From Colletes latitarsis (Eukaryota > Arthropoda > Insecta > Hymenoptera > Colletidae): a stretch of 64,000 nucleotides of DNA. This document shows positions 1-13,542 of the stretch, piece after piece. The notes under the pieces are model-generated. The model had not been told where the DNA came from and searched no databases. It was given only the letters and a program-made list of their open reading frames with translations. The stretch is taken from contig NW_027488366.1 of assembly GCF_051014445.1 (NCBI RefSeq), forward strand, positions 12,108,001 through 12,172,000, written 5' to 3'. The position numbers and the translations under genes were made by a program. The first letter of the stretch is position 1. Each line of letters opens with the position of its first letter.

Positions 1-365
1 CGAGGGGTGGAAACGGGGTCGCGAGCGGTTGCGAGTTGGGGCTCGCAGCCGCCACTAAACGCGGCCCCGGGACGGATAGCGGCGGGATGGAGTGGCCCCG
101 TGTCGCCGCTATGAGGCAGTGTGTCTACTGGGGGGACCGATTGTCCCCCCGGGGGATGGGCGCGAAAGCGCGGGCACGGGGAGGATACCGGAAGAATGCT
201 TCGAGCGATTCCCGGTATCCTCCCAAAGCGTGCCGAAGGGTCACCGTGGGGTTTTTAGTGGGTAGGTCACGCGCCTGTCGTTGTACGGGCGCGGGGAATC
301 CCACACACCCCTCCCACCTCTCCCCAAGGAGGTGGGAGGGAGTCTTTCAAAGATTTTCCCCACGA

Positions 366-407
<42 letters not shown>
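1..407 (+). mobile_element. 3' end of an R1-clade non-LTR retrotransposon (copy 1), cut by the window edge
   Basis: Positions 1-366 align without gaps to 55052-55417, the 3' UTR of the longer copy, with about eight substitutions by eye. A 41-base poly(A) tail (367-407) follows, and the satellite resumes at 408 with GTTAGG. No coding sequence of the element is visible here; the rest lies left of the window. The UTR keeps the hairpin-forming segments seen in the other copies. The open frame at 36-479 crosses UTR, tail and satellite and is not a gene. The 5' junction and target duplication cannot be seen. Confidence 0.9.
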
Positions 408-410
<3 letters not shown>

Positions 411-1726
411 AGGTTTGGGATAGGTCTGGGATTTGACCTCATCAGACTCATACCTTCGCACACTTCACATACTCGTTGAACAGATCCTGGGTTATTTTCT
501 GGTTTGGATCACATAGTAATGTGGTACCACACTGAAACAGTCGATTAAACCAGGTTTCGATCAATATTTTAGAGGATAACGCAAGTTAGGTCTGGGATAG
601 GTCTGGGATTTGACCTCATCAGACTCATACTTTCGCATTCTTCACATACTTGTTGAACGGATCCTGGGTTTTTTCTGGTTTGGATCACGTAGTAATGTGG
701 GACCACACTGAAACAGTCAATTAAACCTGGTTTCGATCAATATTTTAGAGAATAATTCATGTTAGGTCTAGTTTGGGTCCGGGATTTACTCTCATCAGGC
801 TCATTCTTTCGCATATTACTCATACTTGATGGCTAGATCCTGGGCTTTTTCTGGATTGGATCACGTAGTAATGTGGGACCACACTGAAACAATCAATTAA
901 ACCTGGTCTTGATAAATATTTTGGAGGATAGCGCATGTTAGGTCTGGGATAGGTCTGGGATTTGCCCTCATCAGACTCATACTTTCACACACTTCACATA
1001 CACGTTGAACAGATCCTGGGTTATTTTCTGGTTTGGATCACATAGTAATGTGGTACCACACTGAAACAATCGATTAAACCACGTTTCGATCAATACTTTT
1101 GAGGATAACGCATGTTAGGTCTGGGTTAGGTCTAGGATTTGCTCTCGTCAGGCTCATACTTTCGCATATTTCTCATACTTCAAGGCTAGATCCTGGGCTA
1201 TTTCTGGATTGGATCACGTAGTAATGTGGTACCACACTGAAACATTCAATTAAACCTGGTCTTGATAAATATTTTAGAGGATAACGCTTGTTAGGTTTGG
1301 GTTAGGTCTAGGATTTGCCCTCATCAGGCTCATACTTTCGCATATTTCTCATACTTCATGGCTAGATCCTGGGCTGTTTCAGGATTGTATCACGTAGTAA
1401 TGTTGTACCACGCTGAAACAGTCAATTAATCCTGGTTTCGATAGATATTTTAGAGGATAACGCAAGTTAGGTCTGCGATAGGTCTGGGATTAACCCTAAT
1501 CAGGCTCATACTTTCGCGTTTTTCACGTACTTGTTGAACTGATCCTGGGTTTTTTCTGGTTTCGATCACGTAGTAATGTGGTACCACACTGAAACAGTCG
1601 ATTAAACCTGGTTTCGATCAATATTTTAGAGGATAACGCAAGTTAGGTCTGGGATAGGTCTGGGATTTGACCTCATCAGACTCATACTTTCGCACACTTC
1701 ACATACTCGTTGAACAGATCCTGGGT

Positions 1727-3709
1727 TTTTTCTGGTTTGGATCACGTAGTAATGTGGTACCACACTGAAACGGTCAATTAAACCTGGTTTTGATCAATAT
1801 TTTAGAGGATAACGCAAGTTAGGCCTGGGATAGGTCTGGGATTTGCCCTCATCAGGCTCATACTTTCGCATTCTTCACATACTCGTTGAACAGATCCCGG
1901 GTTATTATCTGGTTTGGATCACATAGTAATGTGGTACCACACTGAAACTGTCGATTAAACCAGGTTTCGATCAATATTTTTGAGGATAACGCATGTTAGG
2001 TCTAGGTTAGGCCTGGGATTTTCACTCATCAGGCTCATTCTTTCGCATATTACACATACTTGATGGCTAGATCCTGGGCTTTCTCTGGATTGGATCACGT
2101 AGTAATGTTGGACCACACTGAAACAATCAATTAAACCTGGTTGCGATCAATATTTTAGAGGATAACGCATGTTAGGTCTAGGTTAGGCCTGGGATTTTCA
2201 CTCATCAGACTCATTCTTTCGCATTCTTCACATACTTGTTGAACGGATCCTGGGTTTTTTCTGGTTTGGATCACGTAGTAATGAGGCACCACACCGAAAC
2301 GGTCAATTAAACCTGGTTTCGATCAATATTTTAGAGGATAACGCAAGTTAGGCCTGGGATAGGTCTGGGATTTGCCCTCATCAGGCTCATACTTTCGCAT
2401 TCTTCACATACTTGTTGAACTGATCCTGGGTTTTTTCTGGTTTGGATCACGTAGTAATGTGGTACCACACTGAAACGTTCAATTAAACCTGGTTTCGATC
2501 AATATTTTAGAGGATAACGCATGTTAGGCCTGGGATAGGTCTGGGATTTGCCCTCATCAGGCTCATACTTTCGCATTCTTCACATACTCGTTGAACAGAT
2601 CCTGGGTTATTTTCTGGTTTGGATCACATAGTAATGTGGTACCACACTGAAACAGTCGATTAAACCAGGTTTCGATCAATATTTTAGAGGATAACGCGAG
2701 TTAGGTCTGGGATAGGTCTGGGATTTGCCCTCATCAGGCTCATACATTCGTATATTACTCATACTTGATGGCTAGATCCTGGGCTTTTTCTGGATTGGAT
2801 CACGTAGTAATGTGGGACCACACTGAAACAATCAATTAAACCTGGTCTTGATAAATATTTTGGAGGATAGCGCATGTTAGGTCTGGGTTAGGTCTTGGAT
2901 TCGCCCTCATCAGGCTCATACTTTCGCATATTTCTCATACTTGTTGAACTGATCCTGGGCTTTTTCTGGTTTGGATCACGTAGTAATGTGGTACCACACT
3001 GAAACGGTCAATTAAACCTGGTTTTGATCAATATTTTAGAGGATAACGCAAGTTAGGCCTGGGATAGGTCTGGGATTTGCCCTCATCAGGCTCATACTTT
3101 CGCATTCTTCACATACTCGTTGAACAGATCCTGGGTTATTTTCTGGTTTGGATCACATAGTAATGTGGTACCACACTGAAACTGTCGATTAAACCAGGTT
3201 TCGATCAATATTTTTGAGGATAACGCATGTTAGGTCTAGGTTAGGCCTGGGATTTTCACTCATCAGGCTCATTCTTTCGCATATTACACATACTTGATGG
3301 CTAGATCCTGGGCTTTCTCTGGATTGGATCACGTAGTAATGTTGGACCACACTGAAACAATCAATTAAACCTGGTTGCGATCAATATTTTAGAGGATAAC
3401 GCATGTTAGGTCTAGGTTAGGCCTGGGATTTTCACTCATCAGACTCATTCTTTCGCATTCTTCACATACTTGTTGAACGGATCCTGGGTTTTTTCTGGTT
3501 TGGATCACGTAGTAATGAGGCACCACACCGAAACGGTCAATTAAACCTGGTTTCGATCAATATTTTAGAGGATAACGCAAGTTAGGCCTGGGATAGGTCT
3601 GGGATTTGCCCTCATCAGGCTCATACTTTCGCATTCTTCACATACTTGTTGAACTGATCCTGGGTTTTTTCTGGTTTGGATCACGTAGTAATGTGGTACC
3701 ACACTGAAA
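1727..3709 (+). repeat. 7-monomer higher-order repeat, spaced copies
   Basis: The segment near 1727-2475 recurs near 2961-3709 at an offset of 1234 bp, which is seven monomers. The copies share private variants, for example the TTGCGATC and GTTGGACCAC forms at 2107 and 3341. The intervening monomers differ. The limits are approximate because the comparison was by eye. Confidence 0.75.
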
Positions 3710-4222
3710 CGGTCAATTAAACCTGGTTTCGATCAATATTTTACAGGATAACGCAAGTTAGGTCTGGGATAGGTCTGGGATTTGACCTCATCAGGCTCAT
3801 ACTTTCGCGTTTTTCACATACTTGTTGAACAGATCCTGGGTTTTTTCTGGTTTGGATCACGCAGTAGTGTGGTACCACACAGAAACAGTCCATTAAACCT
3901 GGTTGCGATCAATATTTTAGAGGATAACGCATGTTAGGTCTGGGATAGGTCTAGGATTTGCCCTCATCAGGCTCATTCTTTCGCATATTTCTTATACTTG
4001 ATGGCTAGATCCTAGGCTTTTTCTGGATTGCATCACGTAGTAATGTGGTACCACACTGAAACATTCAATTAAACCTGGTCTTGATAAATATTTTAGAGGA
4101 TAACGCATGTTAGGTCTGGGATAGGTGTGGGATTTGCCATCATCAGGCTCATACTTTCGCAGTTTTAACATGCATGCTGACCTGATCGAGGGTTTTTTCT
4201 GCTTTGGATCACGTAGTAAAGG

Positions 4223-6690
4223 GGTACCACACTAAAACTGTCAATTAAACCTGGTTTCGATCAATATTTTAGAGGATATCGCAAATTAGGTCTGGGTTAG
4301 GTCTGGGATTTGCCCTCATCAGGCTCATACTTTCACATATTTCTCATACTTCATGGCTAGATCCCGGGCTATTTCTGGATTGTATCACGTAGTAATGTGG
4401 TACCACGCTGAAACATTCAATTAAACCTGGTCTTGATAAATATTTTAGAGGATAACGCAAGTTAGGTCTGGGATAGGTCTGGGATTTGCCCTCATCAGAC
4501 TCATACTTACGCACACTTCACATACTCGTTGAACAGATCCTGGGTTATTTTCTGCTTTGGATCACATAGTAATGTGGTACCAAACTGAAACAGTCGATTA
4601 AACCAGGTTTCGATCAATACTTTTGAGGATAACGCATGTTTGGTCTAGGTTAGGCCTGGGATTATCACTCATCAGACTCATACTTTCGCATTCTTCACAT
4701 ACTTGTTGAACGGATCCTGCGTTTTTTCTGGTTTGGATCACGTAGTAAAGTGGGACCACACTGAAACAGTCAATTAAACCTGGTTTCTTCCAATATTTTA
4801 GAGAATAATTCATGTTAGGTCTAGGTTAGGTCTGGGATTTGCTCTCATCAGGCTCATTCTGTCGCATATTTCTCATACTTGATGGCTAGATCCTGGGCTT
4901 TTTCTGGATTGGATCACGTAGTAAAGTGGTACCACACTGAAACATTCAATGAAACCTGGTCTGGAGAAATATTTTAGAGGATAACGCATCTTTGGTCTGG
5001 GTTAGGTCTAAGATTTGCCCTCATCAGGCTCACAGTTTCGCGTTTTTCACATACTTGTTGAACGGATCCTGGGTTTTTTCTGGTTTGGATCACGTAGTAA
5101 TGTGGGACCACACTGAAACAGTCAATTAAACCTGGTCTTGATAAATATATTAGAGGATAACGCATGTTAGGTCTGGGATAGGTCTGGGATTTGCCCTCAT
5201 CAGACCCATACTTTCGCACACTTCACATACTCGTTGAACAGATCCTGTGTTATTTTCTGGTTTGGATCACATAGTAATGTGGTACCACACTGAAACAGTC
5301 GATTAAACCTGGTTTCGCTCAATATTTTAGATGATAACGCATGTTAGGTCTAGGCCAGGCCTGGGATTTTCACTCATCAGACTCATACTTTCGCATTCTT
5401 CACATACTTGTTGAACGGATCCTGGGTTTTTTCTGGTTTGGATCACGTAGTAATGTGGTACCACACTAAAACTGTCAATTAAACCTGGTTTCGATCAATA
5501 TTTTAGAGGATATCGCAAATTAGGTCTGGGTTAGGTCTGGGATTTGCCCTCATCAGGCTCATACTTTCACATATTTCTCATACTTCATGGCTAGATCCCG
5601 GGCTATTTCTGGATTGTATCACGTAGTAATGTGGTACCACGCTGAAACATTCAATTAAACCTGGTCTTGATAAATATTTTAGAGGATAACGCAAGTTAGG
5701 TCTGGGATAGGTCTGGGATTTGCCCTCATCAGACTCATACTTACGCACACTTCACATACTCGTTGAACAGATCCTGGGTTATTTTCTGCTTTGGATCACA
5801 TAGTAATGTGGTACCAAACTGAAACAGTCGATTAAACCAGGTTTCGATCAATACTTTTGAGGATAACGCATGTTTGGTCTAGGTTAGGCCTGGGATTATC
5901 ACTCATCAGACTCATACTTTCGCATTCTTCACATACTTGTTGAACGGATCCTGCGTTTTTTCTGGTTTGGATCACGTAGTAAAGTGGGACCACACTGAAA
6001 CAGTCAATTAAACCTGGTTTCTTCCAATATTTTAGAGAATAATTCATGTTAGGTCTAGGTTAGGTCTGGGATTTGCTCTCATCAGGCTCATTCTGTCGCA
6101 TATTTCTCATACTTGATGGCTAGATCCTGGGCTTTTTCTGGATTGGATCACGTAGTAAAGTGGTACCACACTGAAACATTCAATGAAACCTGGTCTGGAG
6201 AAATATTTTAGAGGATAACGCATCTTTGGTCTGGGTTAGGTCTAAGATTTGCCCTCATCAGGCTCACAGTTTCGCGTTTTTCACATACTTGTTGAACGGA
6301 TCCTGGGTTTTTTCTGGTTTGGATCACGTAGTAATGTGGGACCACACTGAAACAGTCAATTAAACCTGGTCTTGATAAATATATTAGAGGATAACGCATG
6401 TTAGGTCTGGGATAGGTCTGGGATTTGCCCTCATGAGACCCATACTTTCGCACACTTCACATACTCGTTGAACAGATCCTGTGTTATTTTCTGGTTTGGA
6501 TCACATAGTAATGTGGTACCACACTGAAACAGTCGATTAAACCTGGTTTCGCTCAATATTTTAGATGATAACGCATGTTAGGTCTAGGCCAGGCCTGGGA
6601 TTTTCACTCATCAGACTCATACTTTCGCATTCTTCACATACTTGTTGAACGGATCCTGGGTTTTTTCTGGTTTGGATCACGTAGTAATGT
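4223..6690 (+). repeat. Tandem 1234-bp (7-monomer) duplication
   Basis: Positions 4223-5456 and 5457-6690 are consecutive copies of the same seven monomers. They share rare variants such as GGATATCGCAAATTAGG, and by eye almost the only difference is CTCATCAGACCC against CTCATGAGACCC. Both junctions fall at GGTACCACACT. The exact multiple of the monomer length points to recent unequal exchange within the array. Confidence 0.88.
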
Positions 6691-8520
6691 GGTACCACAC
6701 TGAAACATTCAATTAAACCTGGTCTTGATAAATATTTTAGAGGATAACGCATGTTAGGTCTGGGTTAGGTCTAGGATTTGCCCTCATCAGGCTCATACTA
6801 TCGCATATTTCTCATACTTCAAGGCTAGATCCTGGGCTATTTCTGAATTGGATCACGTAGTAAAGTGGTACCACACTGAAACATTCAATGAAACCTGGTC
6901 TGGATAAATATTTTAGAGGACAACGCATCTTTGGTCTGGGATAGGTCTAAGATTTGCCCTCATCAGGCTCACAGTTTCGCGTTTTTCATATACTTGTTGA
7001 ACAGATCCTGGGTTTTTTCTGGTTTGGATCACGAAGTAGTGTGGTACCACACTGAAACCGTCCATTAAACCTGGTTTCGCTCAATATTTTAGAGGATAAC
7101 ACATGTTAGGTCTAGGTTAGTTCTGGGATTTGCTCTCATCAGGCTCATTCTTTCGCATATGTCTCATACTTGATGGCTAGATCCTGTGCTTTTTCTGGAT
7201 TGCATCACGTAGTAACGTAGTACCACACTGAAACAGTCAACGAAACCTGGTTTCCATCAATATTTTAGAGGACAACGCAAGTTAGGTCTAGGTAAGGCCT
7301 GAGATTTTCATTGATCAGACTCATACATTCGCATTCTTCACATACTTGTTGAACGGATCCTGGGTTTTTTCTGTTTTGGATCACGTAGTAATGTGGGACC
7401 ACACTGAAACAATCAATTAAACCTGGTCCTGATAAATATTTTAGAGGATAACGCATGTTAGGTCTGGGTAAGGTCTAGGACTTGCCCTCATCAGGCTCAT
7501 ACTTTCGCACACTTGACATACTCGTTGATCAGATCCTGGGTTTTTTTCTGGTTTGGATCACGTAGTAATGTGGTACCACACTGAAACAGTCGATTAAACC
7601 TGGTTTCGATCAATATTTTAGAGAATAATTCATGTTAGGTCTAGGTTAGGTCTGGGATTTGCTCTCATCAGGCTCATTCTTTCGCATATTTCTCATACAT
7701 GTAGAACAGATCCTGGGTTTTTTCTGTTTTGGATCACGTAGTAATGTGGGACCACACTGAAACAATCAATTAAACCTGGTCTTGATAAATATTTTAGAGG
7801 ATAACGCATGTTAGGTCTGGGTTAGGTCTAGGATTTGCCCTCATCAGGCTCATACTTTCGCATATTGCTCATACTTCATGGCTAGATCCTGGGCTGTTTC
7901 TGGATTGTATCACGTAGTAATGTGGTACCACGCTGAAACAGTCAATTAAACCTGATTTCGATCAATATTTTAGAGGATAACGCAAGTTAGGTCTGGGATA
8001 CGTCTAGGATTTGCCCTCATCAGGTTCTTACTTTCGCATATTTCTCATACTTCATGGCTAGATCCAGGGCTATTTCTGGATTGGATCACGTAGTAAAGTG
8101 GTACCACACTGAAACATTCAATGAAACCTGGTCTGGATAAATAGTTTAGAGGATATCGCATGTTAGGTCAAGGTTAGGTCTAAGATTTGCCCTCATCAGG
8201 CTCACAGTTTCGCGTTTTTCACATAGTCGTTGAACAGATCCTGGGTTGTTTCTGGTTTGGATCACGTAGTAATGTGGTACCACACTGAAACAGTCCATTA
8301 AACCTGGTTTCGCTCAATATTTTAGAGGATAACGCATGTTAGGTCTAGGTTAGGTCTGGGATTTGCTGTCATCAGGCTCATTCTTTCGCATATTTCTCAT
8401 ACTTGATGGCTAGATCCTGGGCTTTTTCTAGATTGCATCACGTAGTAATGTAGTACCACACTGAAACAGTCAATGAAACCAGGTTTCCATCAATATTTTA
8501 GAAGACAACGCAAGTTAGGT

Positions 8521-8529
8521 CTAGGTAAG

Positions 8530-8532
<3 letters not shown>
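8521..8532. repeat. Target-site duplication of R1-clade copy 2, left
   Basis: CTAGGTAAGGCC here is repeated at 10077-10088 on the other side of the insertion. The duplication is 12 bp, or 13 if the next T, ambiguous with the poly(T), is counted. It lies inside the telomere-like box of a monomer. Confidence 0.88.
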
Positions 8533-8560
<28 letters not shown>

Positions 8561-10076
8561 GTCGTGGGGAAAATCTTCGAAAGACTCCCTCCCACCTCCT
8601 TGGGGAGAGGTGGGAGGGGTGTGTGGGATTCCCCGCGCCCGTACAACGACAGGCGCGGGACCTACCCACTAAAAACCCCACGGTGACCCTTCGGCACGCT
8701 TTGGGAGGATACCGGGAATCGCTCGAAGCATTCTTCCGGTATCCTCCCCGTGCCCGCGCTTTCGCGCCCATCCCCCGGGGGGACAATCGGTCCCCCCAGT
8801 AGACACACTGCCTCATAGCGGCGGGACGGGGCCACTCCATCCCACCGCTATCCGTCCCGGGGCCGCGTTTAATGGCGGCTGCGAGCCCCATCTCGCAACC
8901 GCCCGCGACCCCGTTTCCACCCCTCGGCGGCCGGGCGTTCATGGCCGCACCAGACCGCCGAGGGTGCCTCCCCTTGCGTCGGACCGGTAGGGGGAGGCAC
9001 TCCTACCCCCAACCGGTCCGACCCGGCGCCGCCTGGCGGGAGGAGGGTCCCCTCAGGACCCCCCTCCCAGCCTAGGTCATCCGCCACGCCGAGGCGGCCG
9101 CCCGCGACGCCTCGCGACCGGGCGACGACCTCGGGCCACCGCACGAGCGCGAGCTTCAGCGCGCCGCTGAACCTCGCGCTCCCTCCCCGCGGCCTCCTTC
9201 TGCAACATTACGTTCTCGCAGAAGGAGGCCACGGCCCTCCACTTCTCCTCGCTGCCGAGCATGGCACGCACCACGCCCGGCAGCGAGACATCCCGCCCGA
9301 CGACGCCGACCAGGACACGGCGCTCCCCCTCCCACGCGGGGCATACCTCCAGGGTATGATCCGCCGTGTCCTGCTCAGCGTCGCAGTGGCAGCAACGCGC
9401 CGTCGGCTCCTTCCCTATCCGGCACAGGTATCTTCCGAAGCTGCCATGCCCGGAAAATACCTGTGCCATTCGGTAGGTGAGGCTGCCATGGCCTCTGTCC
9501 AGCCACTCCTTCAGGAGTGGCCGAACCGCCCCGACAGTCCGGTGCCCCGCGGTTGGCAGAGCCAGCCGCTCCTGCCACGCGAGCAACACGGACTGCCGAG
9601 CCTGGCGCTTCAAATCGCCCCAAGCAGGTTCCTGCCCGCCCGGGACCGCCCCCACCCCCGCGCGACGGTCGACGCGGTGCCGGTACATCACCGCGTGCGA
9701 CCGCGCGAGCAGGTCCATGGGCGGCATCCCCGCTAGAACCGTCGCCGCCTCATGTGACATGGTCCGATACCCGCGGACGACCCTGAGCGCCATGCGCCTC
9801 TGCACCCGACGCAGCATAGTCATGCTGCGCCGGGAGGCAGCCAGGTCGTCCGCCCAGACGGGGGCCCCGTATAGGGCCACCGACTGGACCATTGCCACAT
9901 AGAGGCGACGAACTCGGCCCGCCGGGCCCCCCAGGTTGGGCAGGATCCGGCCCAGAGCCGCAACCATCCTTTCCAACCGGGGGACCAGGCAGCGGAAATG
10001 CTTCTCGAAACGCCAGTGGCTATCGAGGATCAGCCCTAGATACCTGATCTGGGGCTTCACCTCGATGTCAGCCCCA
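8533..10076 (-). mobile_element. 5'-truncated R1-clade non-LTR retrotransposon (copy 2)
   Basis: A 28-base poly(T) at 8533-8560 is the tail of a minus-strand element. Next come the same 3' UTR as in copies 1 and 3 and the last third of ORF2. The element stops abruptly at 10076, at the point matching about 53905 of copy 3, which is classic 5' truncation from incomplete target-primed reverse transcription. A 12-bp duplication flanks it. Sequence is highly similar to copy 3, so the family was active recently. It is GC-rich, unlike the AT-rich satellite around it. Confidence 0.95.
9077..10075 (-). pseudogene. ORF2 C-terminal fragment of the R1-clade element (copy 2)
   Basis: An open frame of about 333 codons corresponds to residues from about 684 to the end of the copy 3 protein. 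It covers the region after the reverse transcriptase core, starting near the IRYLGLILDS motif, and includes the CCHC finger (C-x2-C-x8-H-x4-C) near its end. Only about four substitutions from copy 3 are evident, such as GDLK for GDLR and YRMAQ for YRLAQ. It lacks the endonuclease and all catalytic reverse transcriptase motifs, so it cannot support transposition. It has no true start: the methionine placed at 10060 is a GTG, Val in the parent protein. Confidence 0.92.
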
Positions 10077-10088
10077 CTAGGTAAGGCC
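10077..10088. repeat. Target-site duplication of R1-clade copy 2, right
   Basis: CTAGGTAAGGCC, the partner of 8521-8532. Satellite sequence continues directly after it, as GTAAGGCCTGAG. Confidence 0.88.
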
Positions 10089-13000
10089 TGAGATTTTCAC
10101 TGATCCGACTCATACTTTCGCATTCTTCACATACTTCTTGTACGGATCCTCGGTTTTTCTGGTTTGGATCACGTAGTAATGTGGTACCACACTGAAACAT
10201 TCAATTAAACCTGGTCTTGATAAATACTTTAGAGAATAACGCATGTTAGGTCTGGGTTAGGTCTAGGATTTGCCCTCATCGGGCTCATACTTTCGCATAT
10301 TTCTCATTCTTCATGGCTAGATCCTGGGCTATTTCTGGATTAGATCACGTAGTAAAGTGGTACCACACTGAAACATTCAATGAAACCTGGTCTGGATAAA
10401 TAGTTTAGAGGATAACGCATGTTAGGTCAAGGTTAGGTTTAAGATTTGCCCTCTTCAGGCTCACAGTTTCGCGTTTTTCACATACTTGTTGAACAGATCC
10501 AGGGTTTTTTCTGTTTTGGATCACGTAGTAATGTGGTACCGCACTGAAACATTAAATTAAACCTGGTCTTGATAAATATTTTAGAGGATAACGCATGTTA
10601 GGTCTGGGTTAGGTCTGTGATTTGCCCTCATCAGGGTCATACTTTCGCAGTTTTAACATGCATATTGACCTGATCGAGGGTTTTTTTTGCTTTGGATCAC
10701 GTAGTAAAGTGGTACCACACTAAAACAATCAATTAAACCTGGTTTCGATCAATATTTTAGAGGATAACGCATGTTAGGTCTGGGATAGGTCTGGGATTAG
10801 CCCTCATCAGGGTCATACTGTCGCACACTTGACATACTCGTTGATCAGATCCTGGGTTTTTTTCTGGTTTGGATCACGTAGTAATGTGGTACCACACTGA
10901 AACAGTCGATTAAACCTGGTTTCGATCAATATTATTGAGGATAACGCATGTTAGGTCTAGGTTAGGCCTGGGATTTTCACTCATCAGACTCATACTTTCG
11001 CATATTTCTCATACTTCATGGCTATATCCTGAGCTATTTCTGGATTGGATCACGCAGTAATGTGGTACCACACCGAAACATTCAATTAAACCTGGTCTTG
11101 ATAAATATGTTAGAGGATAACGCATGTTAGGTTTGGGTTAAGTCTAGGATTTGCACTCATCAGGCTCATCCTTTCGCATATTTCTCATACTTGATGGCTA
11201 GATCCTGGGCTTTTTCTGGATTGCATAACGTAGTAATGAAGTACAACACTGAAACAGTCAATTAAACCTGGTTTCCATCAATATTTTAGAGGATAACGCA
11301 AGTTAGGTCTGGGATAGGTCTGGGATTCGCCCTAATCTGGCTCATACATTCGCGTTTTTCACGTACTTGTTGAACTGATCCTGGGTTTTTTCTGGTTTGG
11401 ATCACGTAGTAATGTGGTACCACACTGAAACAGTCGATTAAACCTCGTTTCGATCAATATTTTAGAGGATAACGCAAGTTAGGTCTGGGATAGGTCTGGG
11501 ATTTGACCTCATCAGACTCATACCTTCGCACCCTTCACATACTCGTTGAACGGATCCTGGGTTATTTTCTGGTTTGGATCACATAGTAATGTGGTACCAC
11601 ACTGAAACAGTCGATTAAACCAGGTTTCGATCAATATTTTTGAGGATAACGCATGTTAGGTCTAGGTTATGCCTGGGATTTTCACTCATCAGACTCATAC
11701 TTTCGCATTCTTCACATAGTTGTTGAACGGATCCTGGGTTTTTTCTGGTTTGGATCACGTAGCAATGTGGGACCACACTGAAACAGTCAATTAAACCTGG
11801 TTTCGATCAATATTTTAGAGAATAATTCATGTTAGGTCTAGGTTAGGTCTGGGATTTGCTCTTATCAGGCACATTCTTTCGCATATTTCTCATACTTGAT
11901 GGCTAGATCCTGAGCTTTTTCTGGATTGCATAACGTAGTAATGAAGTACAACACTGAAACAGTCAATTAAACCTGGTTTCCATCAATATTTTAGAGGATA
12001 ACGCAAGTTAGGTCTGGGATAGGTCTGGGATTCGCCCTAATCAGGCTCATAGATTCGCGTTTTTCACGTACTTGTTGAACTGATCCTGGGTTTTTTCTGG
12101 TTTGGATCACGTAGTAATGTGGTACCACACTGAAACAGTCGATTAAACCTCGTTTCGATCAATATTTTAGAGGATAACGCAAGTTAGGTCTGGGATAGGT
12201 CTGGGATTTGACCTCATCAGACTCATACCTTCGCACCCTTCACATACTCGTTGAACAGATCCTGGGTTATTTTCTGCTTTGGATCACGTAGTAAAGTGGT
12301 GCCACACTGAAACAGTCCATTAAACCTGGTTTCCATCAATATTTTAGAGCACAACGCATGTTAGGTCTAGGTTAGGCCTGCGATTTGCCCTCATCAGGCT
12401 CATACTTTCGCATATTTCTCATACTTCATGGCTAGATCCTGGGCTGTTTCTGGATTGTATCACGTAGTAATGTGATACCACGCTGAAACAGTCGATTAAA
12501 CCTGGTTTCGATCAATATTTTAGAGGATAACGCAAGTTAAGTCTGGGATAGGTCTGGGATTTGACCTCATCAGACTCATACTTTCGCACACTTCACATAC
12601 TCGTTGAACTGATCCTGGGTTATTTTCTGGTTTGGATCACATAGTAATGTGGTACCACACTGAAACAGTCGATTAAACCAGGTTTCGATCAATATTTTTG
12701 AGGATAACGCATGTTAGGTCTGGGTTAGGTCTGGGATTTGCTCTCATCAGGCTCATTCTTTCGCATATTTCTCATACTTGATGGCTAGATCCTGGGCTTT
12801 TTCTGGATCGCACCACGTAGTAATGAAGTACAACACTGAAACAGTCAATTAAACCTGGTCTTGATAAATATTTTAGAGGATAACGCAAGTTAGGTCTGGG
12901 ATAGGTCTGGGATTTGACCTCGTCAGACTCATACTTTCGCACCCTTCACATACTCGTTGAACAGATCCTGGGTTACTTTCTGGTTTGGATCACATAGTAA

Positions 13001-13526
13001 TGTGGTACCACACTGAAACAGTCGATTAAACCAGGTTTCGATCAGTATTTTTGAGGATAACGCATGTTAGGTCTAGGTTAGGTCTGGTATTTTCACTCAT
13101 CAGACTCATACTTTCGCATTCTTCACATACTTGTTGAACGGATCCTAGGTTTTTTCTGGTTTGGATCACGTAGTAATGTGGGACCACACTGAAACAATCA
13201 ATTACACCTGGTTTCGATCAATATTTAAGAGAATAATTCATGTTAGGTCTAGTTTAGGTCTGGGATTTGCTCTCATCAGGCTCATTCTTTCGCATATTTC
13301 TCAAACTTGATGACTAGATCCTGGGCTTTTTCTGGATTGCATCACGTAGTAATGAAGTACCACACTGAAACAGCCAATAAAACCTGGTTTCCATCAATAT
13401 TTTAGAGGACAACGCAAGTTAGGTCTGGGATAGGTCTGGGATTTGCCCTCATCAGGCTCATACTTTCGCGTTTTTCACATACTTGTTGAACAGATCCTGG
13501 GTTTTTTCTGGTTGGGATCCCGTAGT

Positions 13527-13542
13527 AGTGTGGTACCACACT
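13527..13542. repeat. Example of the monomer dyad: 16-bp perfect palindrome around GGTACC
   Basis: AGTGTGGTACCACACT is its own reverse complement. The shorter TGTGGTACCACA (12 bp) occurs in most monomers throughout the window. Variants GTGGGACCAC and GTGGGTCCAC keep the flanking arms and change only the centre, while a minority form, AAGTACAACAC, loses it. A role in protein binding or cruciform formation is possible but not shown. Confidence 0.85.

Larger units (their letters stand above)
408..8532 (+). repeat. 176-bp satellite array, block 1 (about 46 monomers)
   Basis: The block is uninterrupted head-to-tail repetition of a monomer of about 176 bp. Landmarks in each monomer are a GTTAGGTCTGGG box, CTCATCAGGCTCATAC, GATCCTGGG, a GGTACC dyad, CTGAAACAGTC and ATTTTAGAGGATAACGC. 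Two main subfamilies are mixed: A reads CATACTTGTTGAACAGATCC and B reads CATACTTCATGGCTAGATCC. A rare third form with GCAGTTTTAACATGC occurs at about 4159. Short open frames of 63-81 codons recur on the minus strand, but each runs from one monomer into the next in a different phase, because 176 is not a multiple of three. I see no gene here. Confidence 0.97.

Noticed and set aside
36..479. 147-codon frame with a poly-lysine stretch
   Set aside because: It covers the element's 3' UTR, its poly(A) tail and satellite; the lysines are the tail.
8473..8802. 109-codon frame with a poly-phenylalanine stretch
   Set aside because: It starts in satellite and runs through the poly(T) and the antisense 3' UTR of copy 2.
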